Shown here: positions 9,078 to 17,909 of the stretch, one piece after another
Layout of the letters: every line of letters starts with the position of its first letter
Numbering within the stretch: the stretch's first letter is position 1
Assembly (NCBI RefSeq): GCF_000959445.1
Contig: NZ_CP009630.1
Span: 2,046,001-2,110,000 of the forward strand
Direction of reading: 5' to 3'
Origin: Burkholderia vietnamiensis LMG 10929
Lineage (GTDB): Bacteria; Pseudomonadota; Gammaproteobacteria; Burkholderiales; Burkholderiaceae
Length of the DNA: 64,000 bases
Notes under the pieces: generated by a model
Databases searched by the model: none
Told to the model about the DNA's origin: nothing
What the model saw: only the letters and a program-made list of their open reading frames with translations
Translations under genes and position numbers: made by a program

Positions 9078-9566
9078 ATGAGCAAAAATCGCGCTCCGCT
9101 CGAACTGGACGGCGTCGACCGCGCGATGCTGCGCATGCTGCAGGACGACGGCGCGCTATCGAATGCGACGCTCGGCGAGCGCCTGTCGTTGAGCGTCACG
9201 CCGTGCTGGCGGCGGCGCAAGCGGCTCGAGGACGAACGGGTGATCACCGGCTATCAGGCCAATCTCGACCGCCGCGCGCTCGGAATGAACGTGTTCGCGT
9301 TCGTGCACGTCACGTTCAACATGCATTCGGACCAGGACGCCGATCATTTCGAGGACGTGATGCGCGGTCACGACGAAGTGACGTCGTGCCACAAGATCAC
9401 CGGCGCGGCCGACTACATTCTTCAGGTGGTCGCGTCCGATCTCGACGCGTATGCCACGTTCGTCGAACGCGTGCTGAGGAAGCAGGCCGGCGTGTCGTCG
9501 ATTCAGTCGAGCCTCGCGCTGCGCGAGGTGAAGTTCTCGTCGCGCGTGCCGGTGCCCGATGCGTAA
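9078..9566 (+). CDS. Lrp/AsnC family transcriptional regulator
   Basis: A 162-residue regulator with the family helix-turn-helix (LDGVDRAMLRMLQDDGALSN, then SVTPCWRRRKRLEDERVITGY) and the C-terminal RAM domain ending around VTSCHKITGAADYILQVV. The ATG has ACGGAGAT upstream with good spacing. It is divergent from the acetylpolyamine deacetylase gene, so it likely senses an amino acid or polyamine and controls that gene (inference). Confidence 0.93.
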   Translation: MSKNRAPLELDGVDRAMLRMLQDDGALSNATLGERLSLSVTPCWRRRKRLEDERVITGYQANLDRRALGMNVFAFVHVTFNMHSDQDADHFEDVMRGHDEVTSCHKITGAADYILQVVASDLDAYATFVERVLRKQAGVSSIQSSLALREVKFSSRVPVPDA

Positions 9567-9626
9567 GCGTCCGTTCCCGCCCGCGCCGGCATCCGCGTCG
9601 ATCGTCATCCCATGGAGCACCCCGTC

Positions 9627-9947
9627 ATGAAACCCGTCATGCCTTCCGTCTCGCTCGGCGCCGCATTCGCGCTTGCGCTCGCATTGACCGCCTGCACCAC
9701 CGAACCGCCGTCGCCGCTTCCACCGGACGTCGCCGGACGGTCCGCGCCGAGCACGCAGACCGCCCAGGTCACGCCGCCCGCGCTCGGCGGCGATCGCGAC
9801 GCGCACGGCTGCATCGGCTCGGCCGGCTACGCGTGGTGCGCGCACACGCAGCAATGCGAGCGTCCGTGGGAGCTCGCGCACGCGCACGGCTTCGCGAACA
9901 GCGCGCAGGCGTACGAGCAGTTCTGCGGGAACGGCGTCGCGAATTGA
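9627..9947 (+). CDS. Small putative lipoprotein with four-Cys domain
   Basis: A 106-residue exported protein. The N-terminal signal ends in the lipobox LTAC at about residues 20-23 (ALALALTAC), so it should be a lipoprotein. After a Pro/Thr-rich linker comes a compact C-terminal domain with four spaced Cys: HGCIGSAGYAWCAHTQQCER, then EQFCG, which suggests two disulphides. I chose the ATG at 9627 because GGAG lies nine bases upstream; the ATG at 9612 adds five residues. It is a common hypothetical type in proteobacteria and its role is unknown. Confidence 0.78.
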   Translation: MKPVMPSVSLGAAFALALALTACTTEPPSPLPPDVAGRSAPSTQTAQVTPPALGGDRDAHGCIGSAGYAWCAHTQQCERPWELAHAHGFANSAQAYEQFCGNGVAN

Positions 9948-10205
9948 CCTGAGGCAGGCGCGCCGTTGCGCGCTGCCGCCGTATCGGCCCGCTCGCCGCG
10001 CGCCCGCCCGAATGCCCGACTGCCGGTGCGCCGCATCCGCTAGAATTGCGGGCACGCGCGACGCCGTCGCCGCCCGCTCCACCCATCCGCATCGCCGCGG
10101 TCCCCGCGACCGCCGGTGCGGCCCGCGCCCGAGCCGCGCGAGCGCCGCACGCCGTTGCCGCGCCCGCCGGGCGCGCCACCAACCGAATTCAGCTGGAGAA
10201 AAACC

Positions 10206-10403
10206 GTGTTTACCTGCCGAAACCAGAGCTGCGGCACGCAGTGGGAGACGTCCGACGTCGTGATCAAGGACGAAGGCCAGGGGCTGCTGTTCCGCTGCCC
10301 GCTATGCGGCGCACGCAACTATCTCGAGCGCTTCGAAGCCGAAGACGGCACGGTCGTCTACGAGCAGATGGCCGGCCGCCCCTACCTCGGAGATGTCGAA
10401 TGA
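10206..10403 (+). CDS. Small zinc-ribbon protein
   Basis: A 65-residue protein with two CxxxxC/CxxC knuckles: FTCRNQSCGTQW and LFRCPLCGARNY, a treble-clef or zinc-ribbon arrangement. It starts with GTG at 10206, with GGAGAAAA just upstream; relatives begin at this point. Its stop overlaps the dbpA start as ATGA, so it is translationally coupled to the RNA helicase. That suggests a nucleic-acid or ribosome-linked role, but no function is known to me. Confidence 0.75.
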   Translation: MFTCRNQSCGTQWETSDVVIKDEGQGLLFRCPLCGARNYLERFEAEDGTVVYEQMAGRPYLGDVE

Positions 10404-11797
10404 CGCAGCCCGCCGCCACGCCGTTCAGCGCGCTGCCGCTGACGCCCGCGACGCTCGCGAACCTCACTCAGCTCGGCTACGTCGACATGACGCCGATCCA
10501 GGCCGCGAGCCTGCCGATCGCGCTGGCCGGGCACGACCTGATCGCGCAGGCGAAGACGGGCAGCGGCAAGACCGCCGCATTCTCGCTCGCGCTGCTGTCG
10601 CGCCTCGACGCGCGTCGCTTCGACGTGCAGGCGATGATCCTGTGCCCGACGCGCGAGCTCGCCGACCAGGTCGCGCAGGAAGTGCGCCGCCTCGCGCGCG
10701 CCGAGGAGAACGTCAAGGTGCTGACGCTGTGCGGCGGCACGCCGATGCGTCCGCAGGCGCAGAGCCTCGAGCACGGCGCGCACGTCGTCGTCGGCACGCC
10801 GGGCCGCATCATGGACCACCTCGAGCGCGGCAACCTGAAGCTCGACGCGCTGAACACGCTCGTGCTCGACGAAGCCGATCGGATGCTCGACATGGGCTTC
10901 TTCGACGACATCGTGAAAGTCGCACGGATGTGCCCGGCGACGCGTCAGACGCTGCTGTTTTCCGCGACCTATCCGGACGGCATCGCGAAGCTGAGCCAGC
11001 AATTCCTGCGCAACCCGAAGGAAGTGAAGCTCGCGGAGCGCCACGACGACAGCAAGATCCGCCAGCGCTTCTACGAAGTGACGGACACCGAGCGTCTGCA
11101 TGCGGTCGGCCAGTTGCTGAACCACTACCGGCCGGTCAGCACGATCGCGTTCTGCAACACCAAGCAGCAATGCCGCGACCTGCTCGACGTGCTGCACGCG
11201 CAGGGCTTCCATGCGCTCGCGCTGCACGGCGAGCTCGAACAGCGCGAACGCGATCAGGTGCTGATCCAGTTCGCGAACCGCAGCTGCTCGGTGCTCGTCG
11301 CGACCGACGTCGCCGCGCGCGGGCTCGACATCGCGCAGCTCGAGGCGGTGATCAACGTCGACGTGACGCCCGACCCCGAAGTGCACGTGCACCGGATCGG
11401 CCGCACCGGCCGGGCCGACCAGGAAGGCTGGGCGCTGAGCCTGGCGAGCATGGACGAGATGGGCCGGGTCGGCGCGATCGAGCAGGCGCAGAAGCGCGAC
11501 GTCGAATGGCATTCGCTCGCGGAACTGAAGCCCGCCGACGAAGGCACGCTGCTGCCGCCGATGGAAACGCTGCAGATCCTCGGCGGACGCAAGGACAAGA
11601 TCCGCCCGGGCGACGTGCTCGGCGCGCTGACCGGCGATGCCGGCTTCGACGGCAAGCAGATCGGCAAGATCAACGTGACGGAGTTCTCGACCTACGTCGC
11701 GATCGAGCGCGGCGTCGCGCGCGACGCGCTGCGCAAGCTCAACGCCGGGAAGATCAAGGGCAAGCGCGTCAAGGTGCGCCTGATGGACGACGAATGA
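10400..11797 (+). CDS. dbpA: ATP-dependent RNA helicase DbpA
   Basis: A 465-residue DEAD-box helicase. All motifs are present: Q motif (GYVDMTPIQ), motif I AKTGSGKT, Ia PTRELA, Ib TPGR, DEAD as LDEADRMLD, III SAT, V ATDVAARGLD, and VI HRIGRTGR. The C-terminal domain (ETLQILGGRKDKIRPGDVLG, then IGKINVTEFSTYVAIE) is the DbpA RNA-binding domain. In E. coli this domain recognises hairpin 92 of 23S rRNA, making DbpA a 50S subunit assembly factor. The start at 10400 overlaps the stop of the zinc-ribbon gene. Confidence 0.95.
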   Translation: MTQPAATPFSALPLTPATLANLTQLGYVDMTPIQAASLPIALAGHDLIAQAKTGSGKTAAFSLALLSRLDARRFDVQAMILCPTRELADQVAQEVRRLARAEENVKVLTLCGGTPMRPQAQSLEHGAHVVVGTPGRIMDHLERGNLKLDALNTLVLDEADRMLDMGFFDDIVKVARMCPATRQTLLFSATYPDGIAKLSQQFLRNPKEVKLAERHDDSKIRQRFYEVTDTERLHAVGQLLNHYRPVSTIAFCNTKQQCRDLLDVLHAQGFHALALHGELEQRERDQVLIQFANRSCSVLVATDVAARGLDIAQLEAVINVDVTPDPEVHVHRIGRTGRADQEGWALSLASMDEMGRVGAIEQAQKRDVEWHSLAELKPADEGTLLPPMETLQILGGRKDKIRPGDVLGALTGDAGFDGKQIGKINVTEFSTYVAIERGVARDALRKLNAGKIKGKRVKVRLMDDE

Positions 11798-11808
11798 CCG
11801 CAAGCGGT

Positions 11809-11827
11809 GCGGCGCTTCGAGCGCCGC
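11809..11827. terminator. Stem-loop after dbpA
   Basis: GCGGCGCT and AGCGCCGC form a perfect 8-bp stem with a three-base loop. It lies just after dbpA and before the convergent PhnD-like gene. There is no clear T-run, so strength is uncertain. Confidence 0.5.
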
Positions 11828-11836
11828 GCCGCCGCG

Positions 11837-12661
11837 TCATGCCAGCACCGGATAGCCGCGCGCCGACGCGCGCTGCGCGAACTGCGCAATCGTGTCGTAT
11901 GCGTGCGGCGCCACACTCTCGAACCCCTTCAGCCTCAGCACGCGCGCGCGGTCGCGATCGACCGTGACCGCATGCGCGAGCGCATCCCGTAGCGGCTTCA
12001 CCAGCCCGCCGTCGAGCGCCTTCGACGCAATCAGCGGCAACCCCGGCGCCGGCGCCGTCATGCCGACGATCCGGATCTCGTCCAGCAACGCCGGCAGCGC
12101 ATCGCCCACGTACGCGAACGTCACGCAGTCGATCGCCGCGCAATCGGCTTGGCCGGCCGCGAGCGCGCGCAGCACGTTCAGGTGCGAGCCGAACGACGCG
12201 ACCGAAGCGAAGAAACGTCCGTCATGCGCGTGCGGCGCGACTGCATCGCGCAACGCATTCATCCCGCTGTGCGAATCGTCGCCGTTGATGGCCGCGCGTA
12301 GGCCGCGACACGCGGCCAGCGTCGTCGCGCCGCGCGCCTGCGCGCGCGCCGACACGACCAGCACGCTGCTGTAGCGTGCGCCGTGGCAGCCGGGCGCATC
12401 GAACGCGGGCGTCGCGATCAGATGCACGGTTTCGTTCAGCCCGAGCATCCGGTACGGATAGCCGCACGTCTGGGACAGCAGCAGGTCGTTGCGGCGCCAC
12501 AGCGCATTCAGATCGTCGAACGGCTCGCCGGGCAGCGCGACGTCGACCGGCCCGCCGGCGCGCGCGAACGCATCGAGCGCGTCACGCAGCAACGCGCGCC
12601 ACAGCGCGCCGTGGCGCGGCGTCACGTTGTACATCGGCAGTGCGGCGATCCATTGGTTCAT
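11837..12661 (-). CDS. PhnD-like phosphate/phosphonate-type substrate-binding protein
   Basis: A 274-residue protein of the PhnD/SsuA-type periplasmic binding fold. Recognisable parts are MNQWIAALPMYNV, the segment LLLSQTCGYPYRM, YSSVLVVSA, INGDDSHSGMNALR and GQADCAAIDCVTF. Unusually it has no signal peptide, so as read it would stay in the cytoplasm. No permease or ATPase genes are nearby, so it is an orphan. It may have a sensing or enzyme-like role, or the true start may be further upstream (no good ribosome binding site is seen). The ligand is unknown. Confidence 0.8.
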   Translation of the reverse strand: MNQWIAALPMYNVTPRHGALWRALLRDALDAFARAGGPVDVALPGEPFDDLNALWRRNDLLLSQTCGYPYRMLGLNETVHLIATPAFDAPGCHGARYSSVLVVSARAQARGATTLAACRGLRAAINGDDSHSGMNALRDAVAPHAHDGRFFASVASFGSHLNVLRALAAGQADCAAIDCVTFAYVGDALPALLDEIRIVGMTAPAPGLPLIASKALDGGLVKPLRDALAHAVTVDRDRARVLRLKGFESVAPHAYDTIAQFAQRASARGYPVLA

Positions 12662-12966
12662 GCGCGCATTCTACGCAGCGGCGCTGCACCGCGGGAAGCA
12701 CGCTCGATCGAACTTCCGCAGGCACCGAAACACGAGCGCGCGAACGATGCTTATGCGCCGCGCGGCGATAAGCAAATGCGAAACGCTTGGTTGGCGCGCC
12801 GACGCCGCGCCGTTAGCGTTCAAATGGCGCGGCGCCGTCGGATTCCGCCCTGGTGACGGCCGCCACCGGCGAAACACCTGCGGGCACATCGAGCGTGCGC
12901 TGCATCGACGCATTCGTCCGCTTGCCGCCTTTCGCGCCGACGGCGCACTTCATCCCGTTTCACACC

Positions 12967-13992
12967 ATGGCCGAATACTTCGACGTCGACCACGCGCGCG
13001 CGATCGCCGCGCTCGACGCCCGCTTCACCGCCCGCACCGAGTGGCCGACCTGGCTGCTGATCGTCGCGATCTACGGCGGCTGGCTCGCCGTGCTGCTGCT
13101 CGTGCGCGCCGGCCATTTGTCGCTTGGGGCCGCGACGCCGCCGCTGATCCTGCTCGGCGCGTGGCACATGTCGCTGCAGCACGAACTGCTGCACGGGCAT
13201 CCGACCCGCTGCGCGTTCGTGAACCGGCTGCTGGGCTATCCGCCGCTGACGATCTGGTATCCATACACGCTGTATCGCGACACGCACCTCGACCATCACC
13301 GCGACGAGGATCTCACCGTGCCCGGCGTCGACCCGGAATCGAACTACGTGTCGCGCGAGCAGTGGGCGCGGCTGCCGCGCTGGCGACGCGCGCTGACGGT
13401 GGCGCGCAACACCTTCGTCGGGCGCCTCGTGTTCGGGCCGCCGACGAGCGTTGCGGCGACGTTCGCCGACGCGCTGCGCAGGTTCCGGCGCGGCGACTTC
13501 CACTACCTGCCGATGTGGGCCGCGCACGCCGCGTGCGTGGCCGCACTGCTCGCGTGGCTGCAACGGGCGATCGGCATGCCGTGGTGGTACTACGTACTGG
13601 CCGTCGCGTGGCCCGCGCTGTCGGTCGCGATGATCCGGTCGCTGTTCGAGCATCGCGCCGCGCGGCAGCCGAAGGCGCGCATCGCGATCAACGAAGCCGG
13701 CTTCGCGATGCGCCTGCTGTATCTGAACAACAACTACCATCTCGTGCATCACGACCTGCCGAAGCTGCCGTGGTACGACCTGCCGCGTGCGTACCGGATG
13801 CGCCGCGACGCGTATGCGCAAAAATGCGGCGGCTTCGTGATCCGCGGCGGCTATCGCGAACTGCTCGCGCGCCATGCGTGGACGCCGACCGACGCGCCCG
13901 TGCATCCGTTCGAGCGCGGCACCGCATCGCTGTCCACAGGCTGCGGCGCGACGGTCGCCGTGGTCGACGGGTATCTCCGGATCAGTACCTGA
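12967..13992 (+). CDS. Fatty acid desaturase family protein
   Basis: A 341-residue membrane di-iron enzyme. The three histidine boxes are present: HELLHGH (with an extra His upstream in WHMSLQHE), HLDHH, and NNYHLVHHDLP near the C-terminus. Four membrane segments lie around them. The family introduces double bonds or hydroxyl groups into acyl chains using oxygen and an electron donor. The substrate is unknown; the spacing is like membrane alkane hydroxylase/desaturase relatives from Burkholderia. The ATG at 12967 fits relatives; a GTG at 12853 would add 38 residues without support. Confidence 0.88.
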   Translation: MAEYFDVDHARAIAALDARFTARTEWPTWLLIVAIYGGWLAVLLLVRAGHLSLGAATPPLILLGAWHMSLQHELLHGHPTRCAFVNRLLGYPPLTIWYPYTLYRDTHLDHHRDEDLTVPGVDPESNYVSREQWARLPRWRRALTVARNTFVGRLVFGPPTSVAATFADALRRFRRGDFHYLPMWAAHAACVAALLAWLQRAIGMPWWYYVLAVAWPALSVAMIRSLFEHRAARQPKARIAINEAGFAMRLLYLNNNYHLVHHDLPKLPWYDLPRAYRMRRDAYAQKCGGFVIRGGYRELLARHAWTPTDAPVHPFERGTASLSTGCGATVAVVDGYLRIST

Positions 13993-14250
13993 CGCACGTC
14001 ATGCGCGCGAGCGCGTAGCGCGTCGGTCGCGTCGCGAAGCCGCCCGTTGCGGCGGCCGTTGCGCGCAACGGCGCGCCGTCCACGCCCCCTGCGCATTCCT
14101 TACGAAACGCCGACGCCAGTGCAATGCGGCGCTCCACCGCCGAATTGCCAATTGCGTCGGCAATGGCCAGAATGACGGCTCGTCCGGAGCCGCCCACGAT
14201 CATTCGCTCCGCCTCCGCCCGCGGCCGCGCGCCGCCCTCTCCGAACGACG

Positions 14251-15453
14251 ATGCAACCCAACTCCTCACCCGGCGCGGTCCGCTCGATCGGCAACGACTG
14301 GTCGGTGTCCGCGATCACCGCGGGCTTTCTGGCGGTGCTGATTTCCTATGCGGGTCCGCTCGCGATCCTGTTCCAGGCATCGCAGGCCGCGCACGTATCG
14401 AACGAGATGGTCGCGTCGTGGGTCTGGGCGATCTCGATCGGCGCGGGCGTGTCGGGCCTGTTCGCTAGCTGGAAACTGAAAGTGCCGGTGATTACCGCGT
14501 GGTCGGCGCCCGGCACCGCGCTGCTCGTCGGCCTGTTTCCGCAACTGTCGCTGAACCAGGCCGTCGGCGCCTACCTGACGGCCGCGGCGATCATGCTGGC
14601 GATCGGCGTGAGCGGCGGTTTCGACCGTCTGGTCCGCCATATTCCGCGCGGCATCGCGTGCGGGATGATGGCCGGCATCCTGCTGCCGTTCGGCATGCAT
14701 GCGTTCTCGGCCGCGACCGCGCAGCCGGTGCTCGGCTTCGGGATGATCGGCGCGTACGTGATTTTCAGGCGCCTGCTGCCGCGCTACAGCATCGTGCTGG
14801 TGCTGCTGACGGGCGCCGCGCTCGCGACGCTGCTGGGGATCGCGCACATCGGCAACGTATCGCCGAGCATCACGCGGCCCGTGTTCATCGCGCCGGAATG
14901 GACGCTCGGCACCACGCTCAGCCTCGCGTTGCCGCTGGTCGTCGTCAGTCTCACCGGCCAGTTCCTGCCGGGGATGACGATCCTGCGCGTCTCGGGCTAC
15001 CACACCAGCGCCCGGCCGATCATCGCCGCGACCGGCGTGATGTCGCTCGTCGTCGCCTGCTTCGGCGGGATCACGATCGTCGTCGCGGCGATCACCGCGG
15101 CGCTGTGCACCGGCAAGGATGCGCACGAGGATCCGGACCGCCGCTATGTCGCGGGCATCGCGAACGGGGTGATCTATCTGATCGGCGGGATCTTCGCCGG
15201 GACGATCGTCACGCTGTTCTTCGCGCTGCCGAAGGCGTTCGTCGCGATCCTCGCGGGGCTCGCGCTGATCGGTGCGATCGGCGCGAACGTGCACGGGATC
15301 TTCGAGGACGACGCGCACCGCGACGCGTCGGTGATCACGTTCCTCGCGACCGCATCGGGGATGACGTGGCTGGGGCTCGGGTCCGCGTTCTGGGGCATCG
15401 TGATCGGGTCGGCCGCGTATGCGGCGTCAAGCCGGGTGCGCCGCCACGCGTGA
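14251..15453 (+). CDS. benE: Benzoate/H+ symporter, BenE family
   Basis: A 400-residue inner membrane transporter with about 12 helices. Family features include VSAITAGFLAVLISYAGPL at the start, the conserved WSAPGTALL, IPRGIACGMMAGILL and SLTGQFLPGM. BenE proteins import benzoate with protons. There are no benABCD catabolic genes in the window, so the substrate could be another aromatic acid. Confidence 0.92.
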   Translation: MQPNSSPGAVRSIGNDWSVSAITAGFLAVLISYAGPLAILFQASQAAHVSNEMVASWVWAISIGAGVSGLFASWKLKVPVITAWSAPGTALLVGLFPQLSLNQAVGAYLTAAAIMLAIGVSGGFDRLVRHIPRGIACGMMAGILLPFGMHAFSAATAQPVLGFGMIGAYVIFRRLLPRYSIVLVLLTGAALATLLGIAHIGNVSPSITRPVFIAPEWTLGTTLSLALPLVVVSLTGQFLPGMTILRVSGYHTSARPIIAATGVMSLVVACFGGITIVVAAITAALCTGKDAHEDPDRRYVAGIANGVIYLIGGIFAGTIVTLFFALPKAFVAILAGLALIGAIGANVHGIFEDDAHRDASVITFLATASGMTWLGLGSAFWGIVIGSAAYAASSRVRRHA

Positions 15454-15485
15454 CGCGACGCGCGCGCATCGGCGCAGACGTCGGC

Positions 15486-16373
15486 TCAGCGCGTGTGCTC
15501 GCGCAGCAGCGCCGCGATCGCCTGCTCCGGTGACGTTGCGCCGTAGACGCGCTCCGACACGCCGGCCTCGACGTCGATCTGCCCTGCGTTGTGCGCGTCG
15601 TAGAGATCGACGATCAGCTGTGCATGGCGCTCGCTGAGGCCGGCGCGCAACAGCGTCGCGGTCCATGCGTCGCGCGGCAGTTCCTGCGCGACGATCGCGC
15701 GGCCGGCGCGTTCGGCGAGCGCATTGGCGATGTCGCGCACGCTCGCGCGCCGCGGCCCCTCGATGCTGACGATGCGCAACGCCGTACGCGCCGCGGCCGG
15801 CTCGGCGAGCAGCCGCGCGGCCGCGATGCCCACGTCTTGCGCCCAGACCGTCGGAAACACCTTGTCGAGCGGATGATGAAAGCTCGGCAGCACGCCGGTG
15901 GCCAGCGCGACCGGCAGCACGCGCGCCCAGTTCTGCAGGTGTTCGGCCGAGCGCAGCAGCGTGAGTTGCGTCGGGATCGTCTTGAACGCCGCTTCGAGCC
16001 GATGAAAGAGCCGCGTGATGCCCGTGTTGCCGTCGCGCTCCGCGCCGTAGTCCGACAACGCGAGCAGCGCCGGCGGCCCAGCGGCGACGAGCGCGCCGGT
16101 CACGACGTCGATGATCCGCTCCATCGACGCGGCCGGGTCGCGCTCGGCGGCGGGCGCCGGACACAGCATCTGCACGGCCTGCGCGCCGTCGAGCGCCGCG
16201 GCGACGGCCCGTGCGTCGGTCAGATCGGCGATCGCCACCTCGCAGCCGAGTTGCACGAAGCGCTCGCACCGGCTTGCGTCGCGCAGGACGGCGCGAACCG
16301 GATGGCCTGCGCTGCGCAGGGCCGTGACGGCCGACAAACCGACATTGCCTGTTGCGCCGAAAATCACGAACAC
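15486..16373 (-). CDS. NmrA-like NAD(P)-binding protein
   Basis: A 295-residue atypical SDR. The start MFVIFGATGNVGLSAVTAL is the Rossmann dinucleotide motif GATGNVG, and the rest follows the NmrA/HSCARG or quinone oxidoreductase-like (QOR2) pattern. It begins with GTG, preceded at good spacing by AGGAGC. Such proteins act as redox sensors or NAD(P)H-dependent reductases of quinones. An AraC regulator lies immediately upstream on the same strand and may control it. Confidence 0.85.
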   Translation of the reverse strand: MFVIFGATGNVGLSAVTALRSAGHPVRAVLRDASRCERFVQLGCEVAIADLTDARAVAAALDGAQAVQMLCPAPAAERDPAASMERIIDVVTGALVAAGPPALLALSDYGAERDGNTGITRLFHRLEAAFKTIPTQLTLLRSAEHLQNWARVLPVALATGVLPSFHHPLDKVFPTVWAQDVGIAAARLLAEPAAARTALRIVSIEGPRRASVRDIANALAERAGRAIVAQELPRDAWTATLLRAGLSERHAQLIVDLYDAHNAGQIDVEAGVSERVYGATSPEQAIAALLREHTR

Positions 16374-16594
16374 GATTCGCTCCTTGGGGGATGACGTTGC
16401 GGTGATTGTCGCGGTGCGCGACTCGGATGGCGCGCACGGATGGATGAAGCGAGCAGGAATGGATGACGCGATGGTCGGGGCGCGCGCGGGTGGACGGCGT
16501 GAGCTGCGGCTCGGTGGATGTTATCGGAGGCGCGCTGTCAGGTTGGCGTTGCCATTCACGCTGCCCTTACCGCCATCAACCTCCTAAGCCCGCG

Positions 16595-17470
16595 TCAGCC
16601 CGCCCTTCCCCCCGCGCGCGCAATTTCGGTCGGCGTCGCGCCGAGCACGCGATTCATCCAGTTCGCCATGTGGCTCTGGTGCGCAAAGCCGGCCTCGAGC
16701 GCGATCTGGCTGATGCTGAGCCGTCCTTCGAGCAGCAGCGTCTTGGCCCGCTCGACGCGCCGCCGCACGACGTACTGATGCACCGGCATCCCGAGCGTCG
16801 CGCGAAACAGCACCTTGAAATGCGGCACGCTGATCGACACGAGCGCCGCGAGTTCGGCGAGCGTCATGCGGCGTTCGAGGTTCGCCTCGACGTAATCGAT
16901 CACGCGCGACGCCGCCTTCGGCGTCAGCATGGGCGTGCGCTCGCGTAGCGCCGGACGGCTGTCGGCCAGCCGCGCGACGAGCGCCGTGCACAGGCTCTCC
17001 GCATAGAGCGGGTCTGATGCGTCCGCCGCGTCGAGTTCGGCGGCCAGCGCCCACGCGATGTGCTGCAGCCGCGGATCGCGCACCTGCAGCCGCCGGCGGA
17101 TCTGGGCGTGCGCGGGCTTCAGTTCGAGTTGCTCGAACGTGCTCCGCACGAACGTGTCGCTCAGCGCAATGTACAGGACCCGGCAATCGGCGCTGTCGGT
17201 CCACCGGCCCGGCAGCCCTGCGGGGATCACGTCGACGTCGCCATGCGCCTGGATGCGCGACACGCGCTCGCCGTCGCATACGCAATCCGCGCGCACGGGC
17301 GAGCCGACGTGCACGCCGATGCGGTGATGCTCGGCGGCCGGAATCCGGTACGTGCCCGCGCGTATTTCCAGCAGCGATGCGCCGAAGCCGCACCATCCGA
17401 GCCCCCGGCTGGAGCGCAGCGTGATGGGCACGCCTTCGTCGGGCGGCGCGGCGAGAATCGGATCGCTCAT
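16595..17470 (-). CDS. AraC family transcriptional regulator
   Basis: A 291-residue regulator with an N-terminal cupin-like sensing domain and a C-terminal double helix-turn-helix from about residue 190. The second HTH is typical: LSISQIALEAGFAHQSHMANW followed by VLGATPTEIAR. I placed the start at 17470 because GGTGGAG lies eight bases upstream; starts at 17506 and 17611 lack this. It is 221 bp upstream of the NmrA-like gene on the same strand, a likely target. Confidence 0.9.
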   Translation of the reverse strand: MSDPILAAPPDEGVPITLRSSRGLGWCGFGASLLEIRAGTYRIPAAEHHRIGVHVGSPVRADCVCDGERVSRIQAHGDVDVIPAGLPGRWTDSADCRVLYIALSDTFVRSTFEQLELKPAHAQIRRRLQVRDPRLQHIAWALAAELDAADASDPLYAESLCTALVARLADSRPALRERTPMLTPKAASRVIDYVEANLERRMTLAELAALVSISVPHFKVLFRATLGMPVHQYVVRRRVERAKTLLLEGRLSISQIALEAGFAHQSHMANWMNRVLGATPTEIARAGGRAG

Positions 17471-17662
17471 GATTTCACTCCACCGAAGCGGATACAGATC
17501 GCGCATTGTGACGCCTTTTCGGCGCGCTTGCCGGGCCTGCGCGGTCACTTCGACGTCGCGTCGGAAAAGATCATCCGTTTCTGCTCGGGCCAATCCTTGC
17601 ATGCGCGCCAATCGCAGCCGCGCCGCCTACGATGCGCGAATCCGACACCTACGGAGACCGAG

Positions 17663-17860
17663 ATGCCCCGTTCATGCCCGCTGCATGCGGCGTTTGCCGC
17701 CACTTCATCGTCCCGCGCAGTGCGCCTGCGTGCGCGCGGCGCGTCGCGCGACCACAGCACGACCCTTGCCGAACGCTGCCTGCGCATGATCGGCTGGCAC
17801 CGGCTCGAGCGACTGCTCGCGTCGATTCCCGACAGCAACGACGACTTCGGCATCGTCTGA
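17663..17860 (+). CDS. Small hypothetical protein
   Basis: A 65-residue basic protein with MPRSCPLHAAF at the start, an Arg-rich centre and an amphipathic end (CLRMIGWHRLERLLASI, then PDSNDDFGIV). It has a good ribosome binding site (ACGGAGA) and is followed by a hairpin, which supports a real gene. I do not recognise a family, although the end looks like a short regulatory or DUF1127-like small protein. Confidence 0.5.
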   Translation: MPRSCPLHAAFAATSSSRAVRLRARGASRDHSTTLAERCLRMIGWHRLERLLASIPDSNDDFGIV

Positions 17861-17877
17861 CGGCGGCGCCGCATGGC

Positions 17878-17896
17878 GCGGCCCGTATCGGGCCGC
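17878..17896. terminator. GC-rich hairpin between convergent genes
   Basis: GCGGCCCG and CGGGCCGC form an 8-bp stem around a TAT loop. It sits between the small ORF ending at 17860 and the convergent LysR gene and likely terminates both. Confidence 0.55.
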
Positions 17897-17909
17897 TTGC
17901 ATCACCCGC

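Noticed and set aside
10393..11967. Second long frame over dbpA
   Set aside because: It overlaps the helicase in another frame and has the Arg/Ala/Pro-rich look of a shadow frame.
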